The position numbers and the translations under genes were made by a program. A stretch of DNA of 60,519 nt. Source: Streptomyces sp. NRRL S-646 (GTDB lineage Bacteria > Actinomycetota > Actinomycetes > Streptomycetales > Streptomycetaceae). Shown one piece after another: positions 9,015 to 17,703 of the stretch. Numbering within the stretch: position 1 is the stretch's first letter; each line of letters begins with the position of its first letter. Where the stretch lies: positions 1 through 60,519 of the forward strand of contig NZ_JODC01000030.1 of assembly GCF_000720765.1 (NCBI RefSeq). Reading direction: 5' to 3'. The notes beneath the pieces were generated by a model. It was not told where the DNA came from. It saw only the letters and a program-made list of their open reading frames with translations, and searched no databases.

Positions 9015-9809
9015 GTGCTGGCTGAACGACGACACCAACTCATCCTGCAGGTCCTGCGCTCCGGCGGCACCGCCTCGGTGACCGACCTCGCCGAACAGCT
9101 TGATGCCAGCGCGGCGACCATCCGCCGTGACCTGCTCAAGCTGGAGACGGACGGGCTGCTCACCCGGGTGCACGGCGGGGCGGTCGTCGAGGAGGACCAA
9201 CCGGCGTTCAGCGAGGCCGCCGCGGTTCAGGTGGAGGAGAAGGACGCGATCGCCGCCCGTGCGGCAGCAATGATCGAGGACGGCCAGTCGGTCATTCTCG
9301 ACAGCGGCACGACGGTCCACCGGCTGGCGCTTCAGCTGCGCGGGCGCCGCCTCACCGTGATCACCAACAACCTCGCGGTGTATGACGAGCTCAACGACGA
9401 CGAGAACATCGACCTGATGTTGCTCGGCGGCATGGTCATCCGGGAATCACGCATGCTGGACGGCTTCATGGCCGAGGACAACCTCCGCCAGGTCCACGCC
9501 GACTGGCTGTTCATGGGCGCTTGCGGCCTCCGCCCCGGCGGCCAGGTCATGGACACCACCGTGGCCGAGGTGCCCGCCAGACGAGCCATGATCAACGCCG
9601 GCGACAAAGTGGTCCTGTTGGCAGACAGGAGCAAGTTCCCCGGAACCGGCATGGTGAAGATCTGCGGCCCGGAGGACCTGTATGCCCTCGTCACCGACGC
9701 ATCGGAGGACGACGCGACGTGCATGGCCCTGCGTGAGGCCGGCGTGACCGTGATACCGACGGCTCAGGCCACAGCCGACACCTCACCCAGCGACTTGCAC
9801 GGCCGGTGA
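9015..9809 (+). CDS. DeoR-family transcriptional regulator
   Basis: A 264-residue DeoR regulator. The N-terminal helix-turn-helix (LAERRHQLILQVLRSGG to DASAATIRRDLLKLE) is followed by the family hallmark RVHGGAVV and a sugar-isomerase-like effector domain containing DSGTTVHRLA and the conserved VTDASED. Members respond to sugar phosphates and repress carbohydrate genes. I choose GTG 9015 because it gives the standard family N-terminus. No Shine-Dalgarno is visible, and TAGTGT at 9001-9006 could be a -10 box, so a leaderless mRNA is plausible. The next gene is convergent and only 12 bp away. Confidence 0.88.
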   Translation: MLAERRHQLILQVLRSGGTASVTDLAEQLDASAATIRRDLLKLETDGLLTRVHGGAVVEEDQPAFSEAAAVQVEEKDAIAARAAAMIEDGQSVILDSGTTVHRLALQLRGRRLTVITNNLAVYDELNDDENIDLMLLGGMVIRESRMLDGFMAEDNLRQVHADWLFMGACGLRPGGQVMDTTVAEVPARRAMINAGDKVVLLADRSKFPGTGMVKICGPEDLYALVTDASEDDATCMALREAGVTVIPTAQATADTSPSDLHGR

Positions 9810-9821
9810 ACCGCTCTCCCG

Positions 9822-11030
9822 TCACAGCGGCCGATGGGACACGGTGAGCAGATAGGTGCCGTAGAAGAGGGAGACGACGGCGAGGGCGGTGAGCAGTATG
9901 ACGAGGGTGCGCAGGCGGCTGCGCGCCAGATGCCGGGCGAGCGGGAGCAGCAGCGGGAAGGCGGGCAGCAGGAACCTCGGCTTGCTGGTGAAGAAGTGGG
10001 CGCCGCCGACGGCCATCACGATGAGGACCGCGCAGTAGGCGAGCAGGGGCAGGGGCATCCTGTTCAGGACGCAGAAGACGAACAGCAGCAGGAAGCCGAG
10101 CACGAGCGCGGCGGTCGCATAGACGACGAGGGTGTCGTGCCCGACGATCAGGTGCTTGAACATGCGGGCGGTGTAGCGGCCGAAGTCGAACCGTGAGCCC
10201 CACAGACTCTGCACGTGGAAGTAGCCGAGGGGGTCGTGTGTCCGAAGCCCCACCCAGCCTATGTAGCCCAGCCAGCCGAGGGGAGCCACTGCGGCGGCCG
10301 CCCAGGCGCGCGGCGCTGTCGGCGCACCGGCGCGGCGCAGCTGCCAGAGATGGATGACGGCGCCGGTGACGACGGCGGCCGCCACTGCGAGGCCGTTGGG
10401 ACGGCTCAGCCCGGCCAGCACCGCCAGCGTCCCCGCGGTCAGCCAGCGGCGGGTCAGCACCGCGTAGAGCCCCCAGGCGGCGAAGGCGGTCATCAGGGGT
10501 TCGGTGTACGCCATCGTCAGGATGATCGCGTGCGGCAGCATCGCCCACAGCGCCACGAGGAGGAGCCCGACGCGTCGTCCGTGCAGCAGCTCGCCGACCG
10601 CGTACACGCCCCAGGCCGCCACCAGGGCGGCACTCCATGCGATGAGCAGCGCCACGTTGACCGGGCCGATCGGCAGCACCGTGTCCACTGCGCGGATCAG
10701 GCCGGGGAAAAGGGGGAAGAACGCCAGGTCGTTCCAGACGGCGTGACCCCCCTTGGAGTGGACGATCATGCCGTAGCCGTACTGGGAGATATGCCAGTAC
10801 CAGCGGCCGTCCCATGCCAGGCCGCCCACGGTTCGCGGATGCCTGCCGAGGTGCATCGACCACAAGGTCGCCATGATCACCCCGGTCAGCCGCACGGAGA
10901 GGAACAACGTGAGTGCCGGCAGTGCCTTTCCCAACTCGACACGCCACGGCCGCTGCTGAGGCGGTGGATCGAGTCTCGGCGTGAACCGCCGTGTGAGCGC
11001 GTTGCTCGTCTTCATGGGGCTGTCGCCCAT
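9822..11030 (-). CDS. Polytopic membrane mannosyltransferase (PIG-V-like)
   Basis: A 402-residue integral membrane glycosyltransferase with about nine to eleven hydrophobic helices. The first loop carries WDGRWYWHISQYGYG, the Asp/Trp-rich catalytic loop of PIG-V-like and related GT-C enzymes. LAFFPLFPGLIRA, MAYTEPLMTAFAAWGLY and GLSRPNGLA are further family hallmarks. Such enzymes move mannose from a polyprenyl-phosphate donor to an acceptor on the outer face. ATG 11030 is chosen because AAGGAGGT lies 4-5 nt upstream; the longer GTG 11045 start would place that site inside the gene. The acceptor is unknown. Confidence 0.85.
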   Translation of the reverse strand: MGDSPMKTSNALTRRFTPRLDPPPQQRPWRVELGKALPALTLFLSVRLTGVIMATLWSMHLGRHPRTVGGLAWDGRWYWHISQYGYGMIVHSKGGHAVWNDLAFFPLFPGLIRAVDTVLPIGPVNVALLIAWSAALVAAWGVYAVGELLHGRRVGLLLVALWAMLPHAIILTMAYTEPLMTAFAAWGLYAVLTRRWLTAGTLAVLAGLSRPNGLAVAAAVVTGAVIHLWQLRRAGAPTAPRAWAAAAVAPLGWLGYIGWVGLRTHDPLGYFHVQSLWGSRFDFGRYTARMFKHLIVGHDTLVVYATAALVLGFLLLFVFCVLNRMPLPLLAYCAVLIVMAVGGAHFFTSKPRFLLPAFPLLLPLARHLARSRLRTLVILLTALAVVSLFYGTYLLTVSHRPL

Positions 11031-11255
11031 TTCGACCTCCTTCACTGCCCTGCTTGAGGGAGCGGCCGGAGGCCAGGTTCCATTGATGAGAAATCTCTTA
11101 CTTCGTGAGAATCAGTGAAATTCTTCGTTAACACGGACGACAACCTTTGGGGCATCTCGCGCATCACATGTGCATGAAAGCCAAGCGCAGTTCGGCGGTC
11201 CGTCTGCGAAACCGTCGCCCCTGCCGACGCGGGCGTACGCGACGATCGAGGCTGA

Positions 11256-11686
11256 ATGGCAGCTCAACGTGAGGAGTGTGAGGACTCCTCGTACGGCCAA
11301 TGCCTGTTCCGGGTCGGCAACACCGGCACTACGTGTGCCCGGTGCCGTTCGGCGTCGCCGCCGGAAGGAGCCAGTTCTTCGAGCTGTGGGTGAAGACGGC
11401 CAAGGGGTACGACGGGGCCAAGGGCACGGCGACCGTGCGTCCCGGCCCGGCAGGCCTCGCCCTCCACGACCCGGACGCCTCCAACGACAAGGTCACCTTC
11501 ACCTTCGGCACCTCGGCCACCCCGACTCATGCGGCACCGTCCGGCGGCATCCTGGCCGCCGCGGGCAGAGACCGCACGCCCCTCATCGCCACCGCGGCCG
11601 GCTCTGTCGCTCTGCTGGGCGGTGCGGCACTCGTCGTCCGTCGCCGCCGACGCTCCCCGACGCCCACGCGCCCACCCCTGTCGTAG
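11256..11686 (+). pseudogene. Frameshifted remnant of a secreted, membrane-anchored surface protein
   Basis: The frame from ATG 11256 reads SSYGQCLFRVGNTGTT and then fails. The homologous-looking continuation YVCPVPFGVAAGRSQFFELW runs in another frame from about 11330 to 11686. The second part ends in a Gly/Ala-rich membrane helix (AAGSVALLGGAALVV) and a RRRRR tail, the usual C-terminus of an exported wall- or membrane-anchored protein; no clear LPXTG/LAXTG motif is visible. A perfect terminator follows the stop directly, so this was once the end of a real gene. The frame change needs one indel; a sequencing error is an alternative. Identity unknown. Confidence 0.45.
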
Positions 11687-11736
11687 ACGGGCGGGGTTGG
11701 CCGAAATCAGCAAAGGATTCGGCCAACCCCGCCCGT
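11687..11736. terminator. Perfect 19-bp stem bidirectional terminator
   Basis: The arm at 11687-11705 (ACGGGCGGGGTTGGCCGAA) is exactly complementary to 11718-11736, with a 12-nt loop. It sits between the rightward surface-protein remnant and the leftward rmlDBA operon, the expected place for a shared terminator. There is no strong U-run, which is common in Streptomyces. Confidence 0.85.
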
Positions 11737-11759
11737 TCCAAAAGGAGTTGTACTTCGGA

Positions 11760-12644
11760 TTACGGCCGCTCGGCCGCCAGCAGCGCCGGAAACGCTTCCT
11801 GCAGGGCCTCGCGCCACTCGCGGATCGGCTCGATCCCGGCGGCCGCCCACCGGTCGTGGCCGAGGACGCTGTAGGCCGGCCGGGGAGCCGGGCGGACGTA
11901 CGCGGCGCTGGTGGTGGGGCGGACCCGCTCGGGGTCCGCGCCGAGCAGCCGGAAGATCTCCCGGGTGAGGCCGTACCAGGTGGTCTCGCCGCCGCTGGTG
12001 CCGTGGTAGATCCCCGCCGGGGCGGTACCCGCCAGTGCGGAGTGCCCGAGGCGGACCAGCCGGTCGGCGAGGTCGACGGTCCAGGTGGGCTGGCCGCGCT
12101 GGTCGTCGACCACGTCGAGGGTGTCCTTGACGCTCTCCAGCTTGATCATCGTGCGGACGAAATTGCCGCCGCCCGCCCCGTACAGCCATGCCGTGCGCAC
12201 CACGTGGCCCGCGTCCGGCAGTGCGGTCAGTACCGCCTGCTCTCCGGCCAGCTTGGTGCGGCCGTAGGCGCTGCGTGGAGCCGTCGGGTCGTCCTCCGCG
12301 TACGGAGAGGCGCCGTCGCCTGCGAAGACGTAGTCCGTGGAGACCTGGAGCAGCTTGGCGCCGGTCTTGGCGCAGGCTGCCGCGAGGTTCCGGGGACCGT
12401 CGCCGTTGATGCGCAGCGCCTCGGCCTCCTGCGTCTCCGCGTCGTCGACGGCGGTCCAGGCGGCGCAGTTGACCACCACGTCCGGCTGGTGTTCCGCGAC
12501 GGCGCCGTACACCGCCTCCGGGTCCGTGATGTCGAGGTCCCCTCGGGTCAGCCCGATGCTCTGCACGTCGTCGCCCGCCAGGCGGGCCAGGAGGTCCTTC
12601 CCGAGCATTCCGCCCGCACCGGTGATCAGCCAGGTGGATGTCAC
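11760..12644 (-). CDS. rmlD: dTDP-4-dehydrorhamnose reductase
   Basis: A 294-residue short-chain dehydrogenase that makes the last step to dTDP-L-rhamnose. It shows the nucleotide-binding start WLITGAGGMLGKDLL, the family VVNCAAWTAVDDAE, the STDYVFAG motif and the catalytic YGRTK. GTG 12644 is preferred because it overlaps the rmlB stop as GTGA; a longer frame reaches 12674 but runs into rmlB. It is last in the leftward rmlA-rmlB-rmlD operon and ends at the shared terminator. Confidence 0.93.
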   Translation of the reverse strand: MTSTWLITGAGGMLGKDLLARLAGDDVQSIGLTRGDLDITDPEAVYGAVAEHQPDVVVNCAAWTAVDDAETQEAEALRINGDGPRNLAAACAKTGAKLLQVSTDYVFAGDGASPYAEDDPTAPRSAYGRTKLAGEQAVLTALPDAGHVVRTAWLYGAGGGNFVRTMIKLESVKDTLDVVDDQRGQPTWTVDLADRLVRLGHSALAGTAPAGIYHGTSGGETTWYGLTREIFRLLGADPERVRPTTSAAYVRPAPRPAYSVLGHDRWAAAGIEPIREWREALQEAFPALLAAERP

Positions 12645-13627
12645 AGCGCCGCCCGAGCCTTCAGGGGCTCCCACCAGGCGCGGTTGTCCCGGTACCAGGC
12701 GACGGTCTCCGCGAGGCCGGTGGCGAAGTCCTTGCGGGGTTCGTAACCGAGTTCCTCGCGGATCTTCGTGCAGTCGACGGAGTAGCGGCGGTCGTGGCCC
12801 TTGCGGTCGGTGACGTACTCGACGCTGGTGTCCCAGTCGGCGCCGCAGGCCTCCAACAACAGCCCGGTGAGCTCCTTGTTGGAGAGTTCGGTGCCGCCGC
12901 CGATGTTGTAGACCTCGCCCGGCCGGCCCTTGGTGCGCACCAGCTCGATGCCCTGGACGTGGTCGTCGATGTGCAGCCAGTCGCGGATGTTGCCGCCGTC
13001 GCCGTACAACGGGACCTTCTTGCCGTCCAGCAGGTTCGTGATGAACAGCGGGATGACCTTCTCGGGGAAGTGGTGGTGCCCGTAGTTGTTGGAGCAGCGG
13101 GTCACCCGCACGTCGAGGTCGTGGGTGCGGTGGTACGACAGCGCGACCAGGTCGCTGGACGCCTTGGCCGAGGAATACGGCGAGTTGGGCTGCAGCGGGT
13201 GCGTCTCCGGCCAGGAGCCCTCGTCGATGGAGCCGTAGACCTCGTCGGTGGAGATGTGCACGAAGGTCCTGATGCCCGTCCGGTGCGCGGCGTCGATCAG
13301 GGTGTGCGTGCCCACCACGTTCGTCCGGACGAACTCCGCGCCCCCGTCGATGGAGCGGTCGACGTGCGACTCGGCGGCGAAGTGGACCACCTCGTCGTGT
13401 TCGGCCATCAACTTCTCGACCAGCTCCGGGTCGCAGATGTCGCCCTGCACGAACTGGAAGCCCGGGTGGGCGCGTACCTCGTCGAGGTTGGCCGGGTTGC
13501 CCGCGTAGGTGAGCTTGTCCAGGACGGTTATTGCCACGTTCCCCGGCCCCTGCGGGCCGAGCAGGGTACGGACGTAGTGGGAGCCGATGAAACCGGCACC
13601 GCCGGTCACCAGGATTCTCGTAGTCAT
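12641..13627 (-). CDS. rmlB: dTDP-glucose 4,6-dehydratase
   Basis: A 328-residue extended SDR enzyme that converts dTDP-glucose to dTDP-4-keto-6-deoxyglucose. The N-terminus ILVTGGAGFIGSHYV binds NAD. STDEVYGSIDEG holds the catalytic Thr-Asp-Glu and YSSAK the Tyr/Lys pair. RCSNNYGHHHFPEK and GDGGNIRDWLHIDDH are family signatures. It overlaps rmlA by ATGA and rmlD by GTGA, so all three are translationally coupled. Confidence 0.95.
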   Translation of the reverse strand: MTTRILVTGGAGFIGSHYVRTLLGPQGPGNVAITVLDKLTYAGNPANLDEVRAHPGFQFVQGDICDPELVEKLMAEHDEVVHFAAESHVDRSIDGGAEFVRTNVVGTHTLIDAAHRTGIRTFVHISTDEVYGSIDEGSWPETHPLQPNSPYSSAKASSDLVALSYHRTHDLDVRVTRCSNNYGHHHFPEKVIPLFITNLLDGKKVPLYGDGGNIRDWLHIDDHVQGIELVRTKGRPGEVYNIGGGTELSNKELTGLLLEACGADWDTSVEYVTDRKGHDRRYSVDCTKIREELGYEPRKDFATGLAETVAWYRDNRAWWEPLKARAAL

Positions 13628-14691
13628 GAAGAGATCTGTACCTTGCTGTGGTCGCCGAGCACGAGTCGGTGGGCTGCGGGATTGCGGGGAGCGGGGGTGA
13701 CCTGGACGTTGCGGCCGATGAGCGAGGTCTCGATCCGCCGTACGCCCGTGATGGAGGAGTCGCGCAGGACGATGGAGTACTCGACCTCGCTGTCGTCGAT
13801 CCGGCAGTCCTCGGAGACCGAGGTGAAGGGGCCGATGTACGAGTCGCTGATCACCGTGCCGGGGCCGATGATCGCGGGGCCGACGATGCGCGATCCGCGG
13901 ACCTCGGCACCGGCGTCGATCCGCACGCGGCCGATGATCTCGCTCGACTCGTCGACGGTGCCCTCGATGTGGGGTTCGAGGGTCTCCAGGACGGAGCGGT
14001 TGACCTCCAGCATGTCGGTGACGTTACCGGTGTCCTTCCAGTAGCCGGAGATGGTCGTCGAGCGGACGTCCTTGCGCTGGTCGATCAGCCACTGGATGGC
14101 GTGGGTGATCTCCAGCTCGCCGCGCCAGGAGGGCTCGATGCTGCGGACGGCCTCGTGGATCGCGGGGGTGAAGAGATACACACCGACCAGCGCGAGATCG
14201 CTCTTGGGCTGTTTCGGCTTCTCCTCCAGTCCCTTGACCCGGCCGCTCTCGTCGAGCTCGGCGACACCGAACGAGGTCGGGTTGGGCACCTGGGTCAGCA
14301 GGATCCGCGCGTCGGGGTGTTCCGTGCGGAACTCGTCGACCAGGCCCGTGATGCCGCCGACGATGAAATTGTCGCCGAGGTACATGACGAAGTCGTCTTC
14401 GCCCAGGAAGTCGCGTGCGATGAGCACCGCATGCGCGAGGCCGAGCGGCTTTTCCTGCGGAATGTAGGTGACGTGGATCCCGAGCTTCGAGCCGTCACCC
14501 ACGGCTTCCCGGATCTCTTCGGCGGTGTCGCCGACGATGATTCCGACATCCGTGATGCCGGCATCGGCGATCGCCTCAAGACCGTAGAAGAGCACGGGCT
14601 TGTTGGCGACGGGTACCAGCTGCTTCGCCGATGTGTGGGTTATCGGACGCAGGCGGGTGCCCGAGCCACCGGAGAGTACGAGAGCCTTCAT
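13624..14691 (-). CDS. rmlA: Glucose-1-phosphate thymidylyltransferase (long form)
   Basis: A 355-residue nucleotidyltransferase that makes dTDP-glucose from dTTP and glucose-1-phosphate. The pyrophosphorylase signature GGSGTRLRPITHTSAKQLVP is at the start, and YLGDNFIVGG and EKPKQPKSDLALVGVY follow. Unlike the 290-residue RmlA of enteric bacteria, it has a C-terminal left-handed beta-helix of about 100 residues (IIGRVRIDAGAEVRGSRIVG). This is the longer StrD-like type found in Streptomyces sugar and antibiotic clusters. First gene of the leftward operon; its promoter should lie in the AT-rich gap shared with the glycosyltransferase. Confidence 0.93.
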   Translation of the reverse strand: MKALVLSGGSGTRLRPITHTSAKQLVPVANKPVLFYGLEAIADAGITDVGIIVGDTAEEIREAVGDGSKLGIHVTYIPQEKPLGLAHAVLIARDFLGEDDFVMYLGDNFIVGGITGLVDEFRTEHPDARILLTQVPNPTSFGVAELDESGRVKGLEEKPKQPKSDLALVGVYLFTPAIHEAVRSIEPSWRGELEITHAIQWLIDQRKDVRSTTISGYWKDTGNVTDMLEVNRSVLETLEPHIEGTVDESSEIIGRVRIDAGAEVRGSRIVGPAIIGPGTVISDSYIGPFTSVSEDCRIDDSEVEYSIVLRDSSITGVRRIETSLIGRNVQVTPAPRNPAAHRLVLGDHSKVQISS

Positions 14692-14770
14692 GAGGCGGGA
14701 TTCTAGCCGGGGTCCTGTTAAACCGACGTACCGTGCGGTCCGGCGCAGTTCCGGAGCACATTCCGAGTGC

Positions 14771-14840
14771 TTTTTTGATCGATTTATACCAAGGGCTATC
14801 CTTTTTCATAACCACGGCTTACCTACTATCTCTAATCTTC
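14771..14840. promoter_or_regulatory. AT-rich divergent promoter region of rmlA and glycosyltransferase
   Basis: About 70 bp of markedly AT-rich DNA, including TTTTTTGATCGATTTATACC and ACTATCTCTAATCTTC, inside a 226-bp gap between divergent rmlA and the glycosyltransferase gene. In this GC-rich setting it is the best promoter candidate for both, but exact -10 and -35 boxes cannot be assigned. Confidence 0.4.
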
Positions 14841-14917
14841 GCCGAGCGCTTACCGAGCGGCGTCGCTCGCCGGGAGGTGGCACTGTGGCTCCCAGCAAAC
14901 GAGGCGGAAGAAGGCGC

Positions 14918-16927
14918 ATGCCGATCAAGGTGAGTGTGGTCATCCCGGTCTACAACCCGGGCAGGTACATCGAGGACTGCATAGCCTCTCTTCTGCGTCA
15001 GAGTCTGCCGGACGACGAGTACGAAGCGATCTTCGTCAACGACGGCTCCACCGACGGGACCCCCGAGCGCCTGGACCGGCTCGCCGCCGAGTATCCGCAC
15101 ATGCACGTCATTCACCAGGAGCCGTCGGGCTGGTCGGGCAAGCCCCGCAATGCCGGCATCGCCGCTGCCAGGGGTGAGTTCATCCAGTTCGTGGACAACG
15201 ACGACTGGCTGGGCGACGAAGCCCTCGAACGTATGTACAACTACGGCGTGGAGAACGGCGCCGACGTGATCGTGGGAAAGATGGCCGGCAAGGGGCGTCC
15301 GGTCCCGCGGGAGCTGTTCCGCAAGAACCGGCCGCACGCGAACGTCGAGAATGCCCCGCTGATCGACAGTCTCACCCCGCACAAGATGTTCCGGAAGGCC
15401 TTCCTGGACAAGCACAACCTCCGCTACATGGAGGGGCGCCGTCGTCTGGAGGACCACGTCTTTGTCGCCGAGGCCTATCTGCGGGCCGAGAATGTCGCCG
15501 TTCTCAGTGACTATCTGTGCTATTACCACGTCAAGCGCGACGATGCCTCCAACGCGGGCTTCCAGCGATTCGACTCGGTGGGCTATTTCAAGAACCTTCG
15601 TGAAGCCCTCGACGTCGTCGAGGAGCTCACCGAGCCGGGGCCGCTGCGCGACCGGCTCTTCCGCCGCTGGCTGCGCAACGAGATGGTCGAGCGGATGCGC
15701 GGTCAGCGGCTGCTCAAACTGCCCGCCGACTACCGCCAGGAACTGTTCGACGAGATCCACAAGGTGGTCGTCGAACGCTTCGGACCCGGAGTCGCGGCCG
15801 GTCTGCCGCCCACGCACCAGATCGTCGCGGGCCTGATCGCGGCCGACCGGCTCGCGGACGTCGAGGAGTTCGCCCGGTGGGAGTCGGGGATCAAGCCCTC
15901 CGGGGTCCTCGAGCACCTCGGCTGGGACAACGGCGGGCTGACGATCGGTTTCACCGCCGAGTACAAGTCGGGCGGTGAGCCCGTCGCCTTCCGTGCCGAC
16001 GGTGAGAAGGACCTGCTCGTTCCGCCGTTGCCGCAGGCCGGCCTGGACGCCATCGCCCTGCTCGGCGCGGACACCTCCGCCCCGCTCGGCAAGTCCAGGG
16101 TGGACCTCGTCGTGCGTGAGCGCGCGACGGCCGCGGAGTTCTTCCAGCCTGTCGAGTTCACCCGGGAGAAGGTCGCCGTGGCGGGCCGGGAGGGGTATTT
16201 CCGGCAGGTGTTGCACGCCACCTCGCGGGTCGACCCGCTGTCGGCGGCAAACGGCGCCGGACTGGATGCGGGCATCTGGGACGTCCTCATCCGCATCACT
16301 TCCTGCGGCTGGACCAAGGAGACCCGCCTCGGTTCCGTGCGCGGCGAGAAGGCCGGAGGCGAACGCGCCGCCGCGGTTGTCGGCTCCCCGGCCCACCTGG
16401 TCCTGCCGTATTGGACAGACCCGCACGGCAACCTCTCGCTCGACGTCGACCAGAAGACCAACCGGATCGCGTACGAGTTCGCCGGTCTCACCGCCGCCGA
16501 CGTCACGGTGACAACCGGCCCCGACCGCCTCACCGTTGCCCTGCCCTTCCACGTCCGGGGCGAGAGCGAGGCAGCCCTGAGGCTGACGAACGCCGCGACC
16601 GGCCGTTCGGTCGACCTCTCCGGCACGCTGACCGCCCGGGTGACCGGCGAGGCCGAACTGAGGGCCGGCCTTCCCCTCGGGGAGCTGGTGGGCGGCCAGT
16701 GGCGGCTGGAGCTGATTCTGCCGCCGGCCGGCGCCGGCAAGCCGGTGGCACTTCCGCTGGCGCTCGATGTGTCCGCGAGTGGTGGTGCCGTGGTCAAAAG
16801 CCTCGCAGCCGCTGCCGCCGACCTGGCAGCCAAGGACCCCGGGCGGCGCAGGCCTGCCTCTCGCCCTGCCAAGCCGACGTTCCTGCGCCGCGTGGCGGGC
16901 AGGCTCCGTAGGGCTCTGAAGAAGTAA
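14918..16927 (+). CDS. Family 2 glycosyltransferase with long C-terminal region
   Basis: A 669-residue GT-A transferase. The N-terminal 230 residues are the catalytic domain: VSVVIPVYNPGRYIEDCI, FVNDGSTDGTPERL, and the Asp triad in FIQFVDNDDWLGDEAL. Residues 230-340 are helical, and about 360-640 form a beta-rich region with repeated blocks, perhaps a second domain that binds the growing polymer. The C-terminus is strongly basic (RRVAGRLRRALKK), which suggests contact with the membrane surface. ATG 14918 has GGAAGAAGG upstream. Placed between the rml genes, it probably adds rhamnose or a neighbouring sugar to a wall polysaccharide or teichoic-type polymer. Confidence 0.88.
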   Translation: MPIKVSVVIPVYNPGRYIEDCIASLLRQSLPDDEYEAIFVNDGSTDGTPERLDRLAAEYPHMHVIHQEPSGWSGKPRNAGIAAARGEFIQFVDNDDWLGDEALERMYNYGVENGADVIVGKMAGKGRPVPRELFRKNRPHANVENAPLIDSLTPHKMFRKAFLDKHNLRYMEGRRRLEDHVFVAEAYLRAENVAVLSDYLCYYHVKRDDASNAGFQRFDSVGYFKNLREALDVVEELTEPGPLRDRLFRRWLRNEMVERMRGQRLLKLPADYRQELFDEIHKVVVERFGPGVAAGLPPTHQIVAGLIAADRLADVEEFARWESGIKPSGVLEHLGWDNGGLTIGFTAEYKSGGEPVAFRADGEKDLLVPPLPQAGLDAIALLGADTSAPLGKSRVDLVVRERATAAEFFQPVEFTREKVAVAGREGYFRQVLHATSRVDPLSAANGAGLDAGIWDVLIRITSCGWTKETRLGSVRGEKAGGERAAAVVGSPAHLVLPYWTDPHGNLSLDVDQKTNRIAYEFAGLTAADVTVTTGPDRLTVALPFHVRGESEAALRLTNAATGRSVDLSGTLTARVTGEAELRAGLPLGELVGGQWRLELILPPAGAGKPVALPLALDVSASGGAVVKSLAAAAADLAAKDPGRRRPASRPAKPTFLRRVAGRLRRALKK

Positions 16928-16954
16928 CCGACTCACGCGAACTAGGATCAATAC

Positions 16955-17560
16955 GTGCGACCACTGGGCATTGACGGCGCTTGGGTACTTGAGCCCAAGG
17001 TCTTCCCCGACGACCGCGGCAGCTTCCACGAGTGGTTCCGCGGCGCAGAGTTCCGCGAGGCGACCGGCCAGGACCTCAACCTGGCCCAGGCCAACTGCTC
17101 CGTCTCCAAGCGGGGCACTCTGCGCGGCATCCACTTCGCGGATGTTCCGCCGAGCCAGGCCAAGTACGTCAAGTGCGTGCGCGGCGCGGTCATCGACATA
17201 GTCGTCGACATCCGCGTCGGCTCACCGACGTACAAGAAGTGGGAAGCCGTCCGGCTCGACGACGAGACCCATCACGCCGTCTACCTGTCGGAGGGCCTCG
17301 GTCACGCCCTCTTCGCCCTGACGGACGACGCGACGGTGGTCTACCTCTGCTCCGAGGGTTACGCCCCCGAGCGCGAGCACGGAATCCACCCGCTGGACCC
17401 CGACCTCGCCATCGAGTGGCCGGCCGGCATGGAGCCGCTGTTGTCCCCCAAGGACGAGCAGGCGCCGACGCTCGCCGAGGCGGAGGCCCAGGGCCTGCTC
17501 CCGGCGTATGAGGATTGCATCACATACCGCAGGTCCCTCCGAACGGCTGACGGCTCCTGA
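16955..17560 (+). CDS. rmlC: dTDP-4-dehydrorhamnose 3,5-epimerase
   Basis: A 201-residue cupin that epimerises C3 and C5 of dTDP-4-keto-6-deoxyglucose. It has KVFPDDRGSFHEWF, the catalytic-His region GTLRGIHFADVPPSQAKYV, VVDIRVGSPTYKKW and the conserved Tyr in VVYLCSEGYAPEREHGI. The start is GTG 16955. It lies 27 bp after the glycosyltransferase on the same strand, which completes the four-gene rhamnose pathway across the divergent promoter. Confidence 0.93.
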   Translation: MRPLGIDGAWVLEPKVFPDDRGSFHEWFRGAEFREATGQDLNLAQANCSVSKRGTLRGIHFADVPPSQAKYVKCVRGAVIDIVVDIRVGSPTYKKWEAVRLDDETHHAVYLSEGLGHALFALTDDATVVYLCSEGYAPEREHGIHPLDPDLAIEWPAGMEPLLSPKDEQAPTLAEAEAQGLLPAYEDCITYRRSLRTADGS

Positions 17561-17703
17561 CCTTTATTGCGGCCCTTCCGCGGAAACAAGGAAGTGGTAT
17601 GAGCTTTGTCCCATTAGCGTTTCTTGGGGAACGCGGAAGAGGCCGCAACCCTCCTCCTGGGTGACGGAAAAACCACGGGCAAGGAAACCGGGGACTGAGT
17701 GGC

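Noticed and set aside
10215..11057. A plus-strand 280-codon frame opposite the mannosyltransferase
   Set aside because: Composition is that of an antisense GC-frame shadow (Gln, Gly, His-rich, no motif), while the minus strand has clear membrane helices and a strong ribosome binding site.
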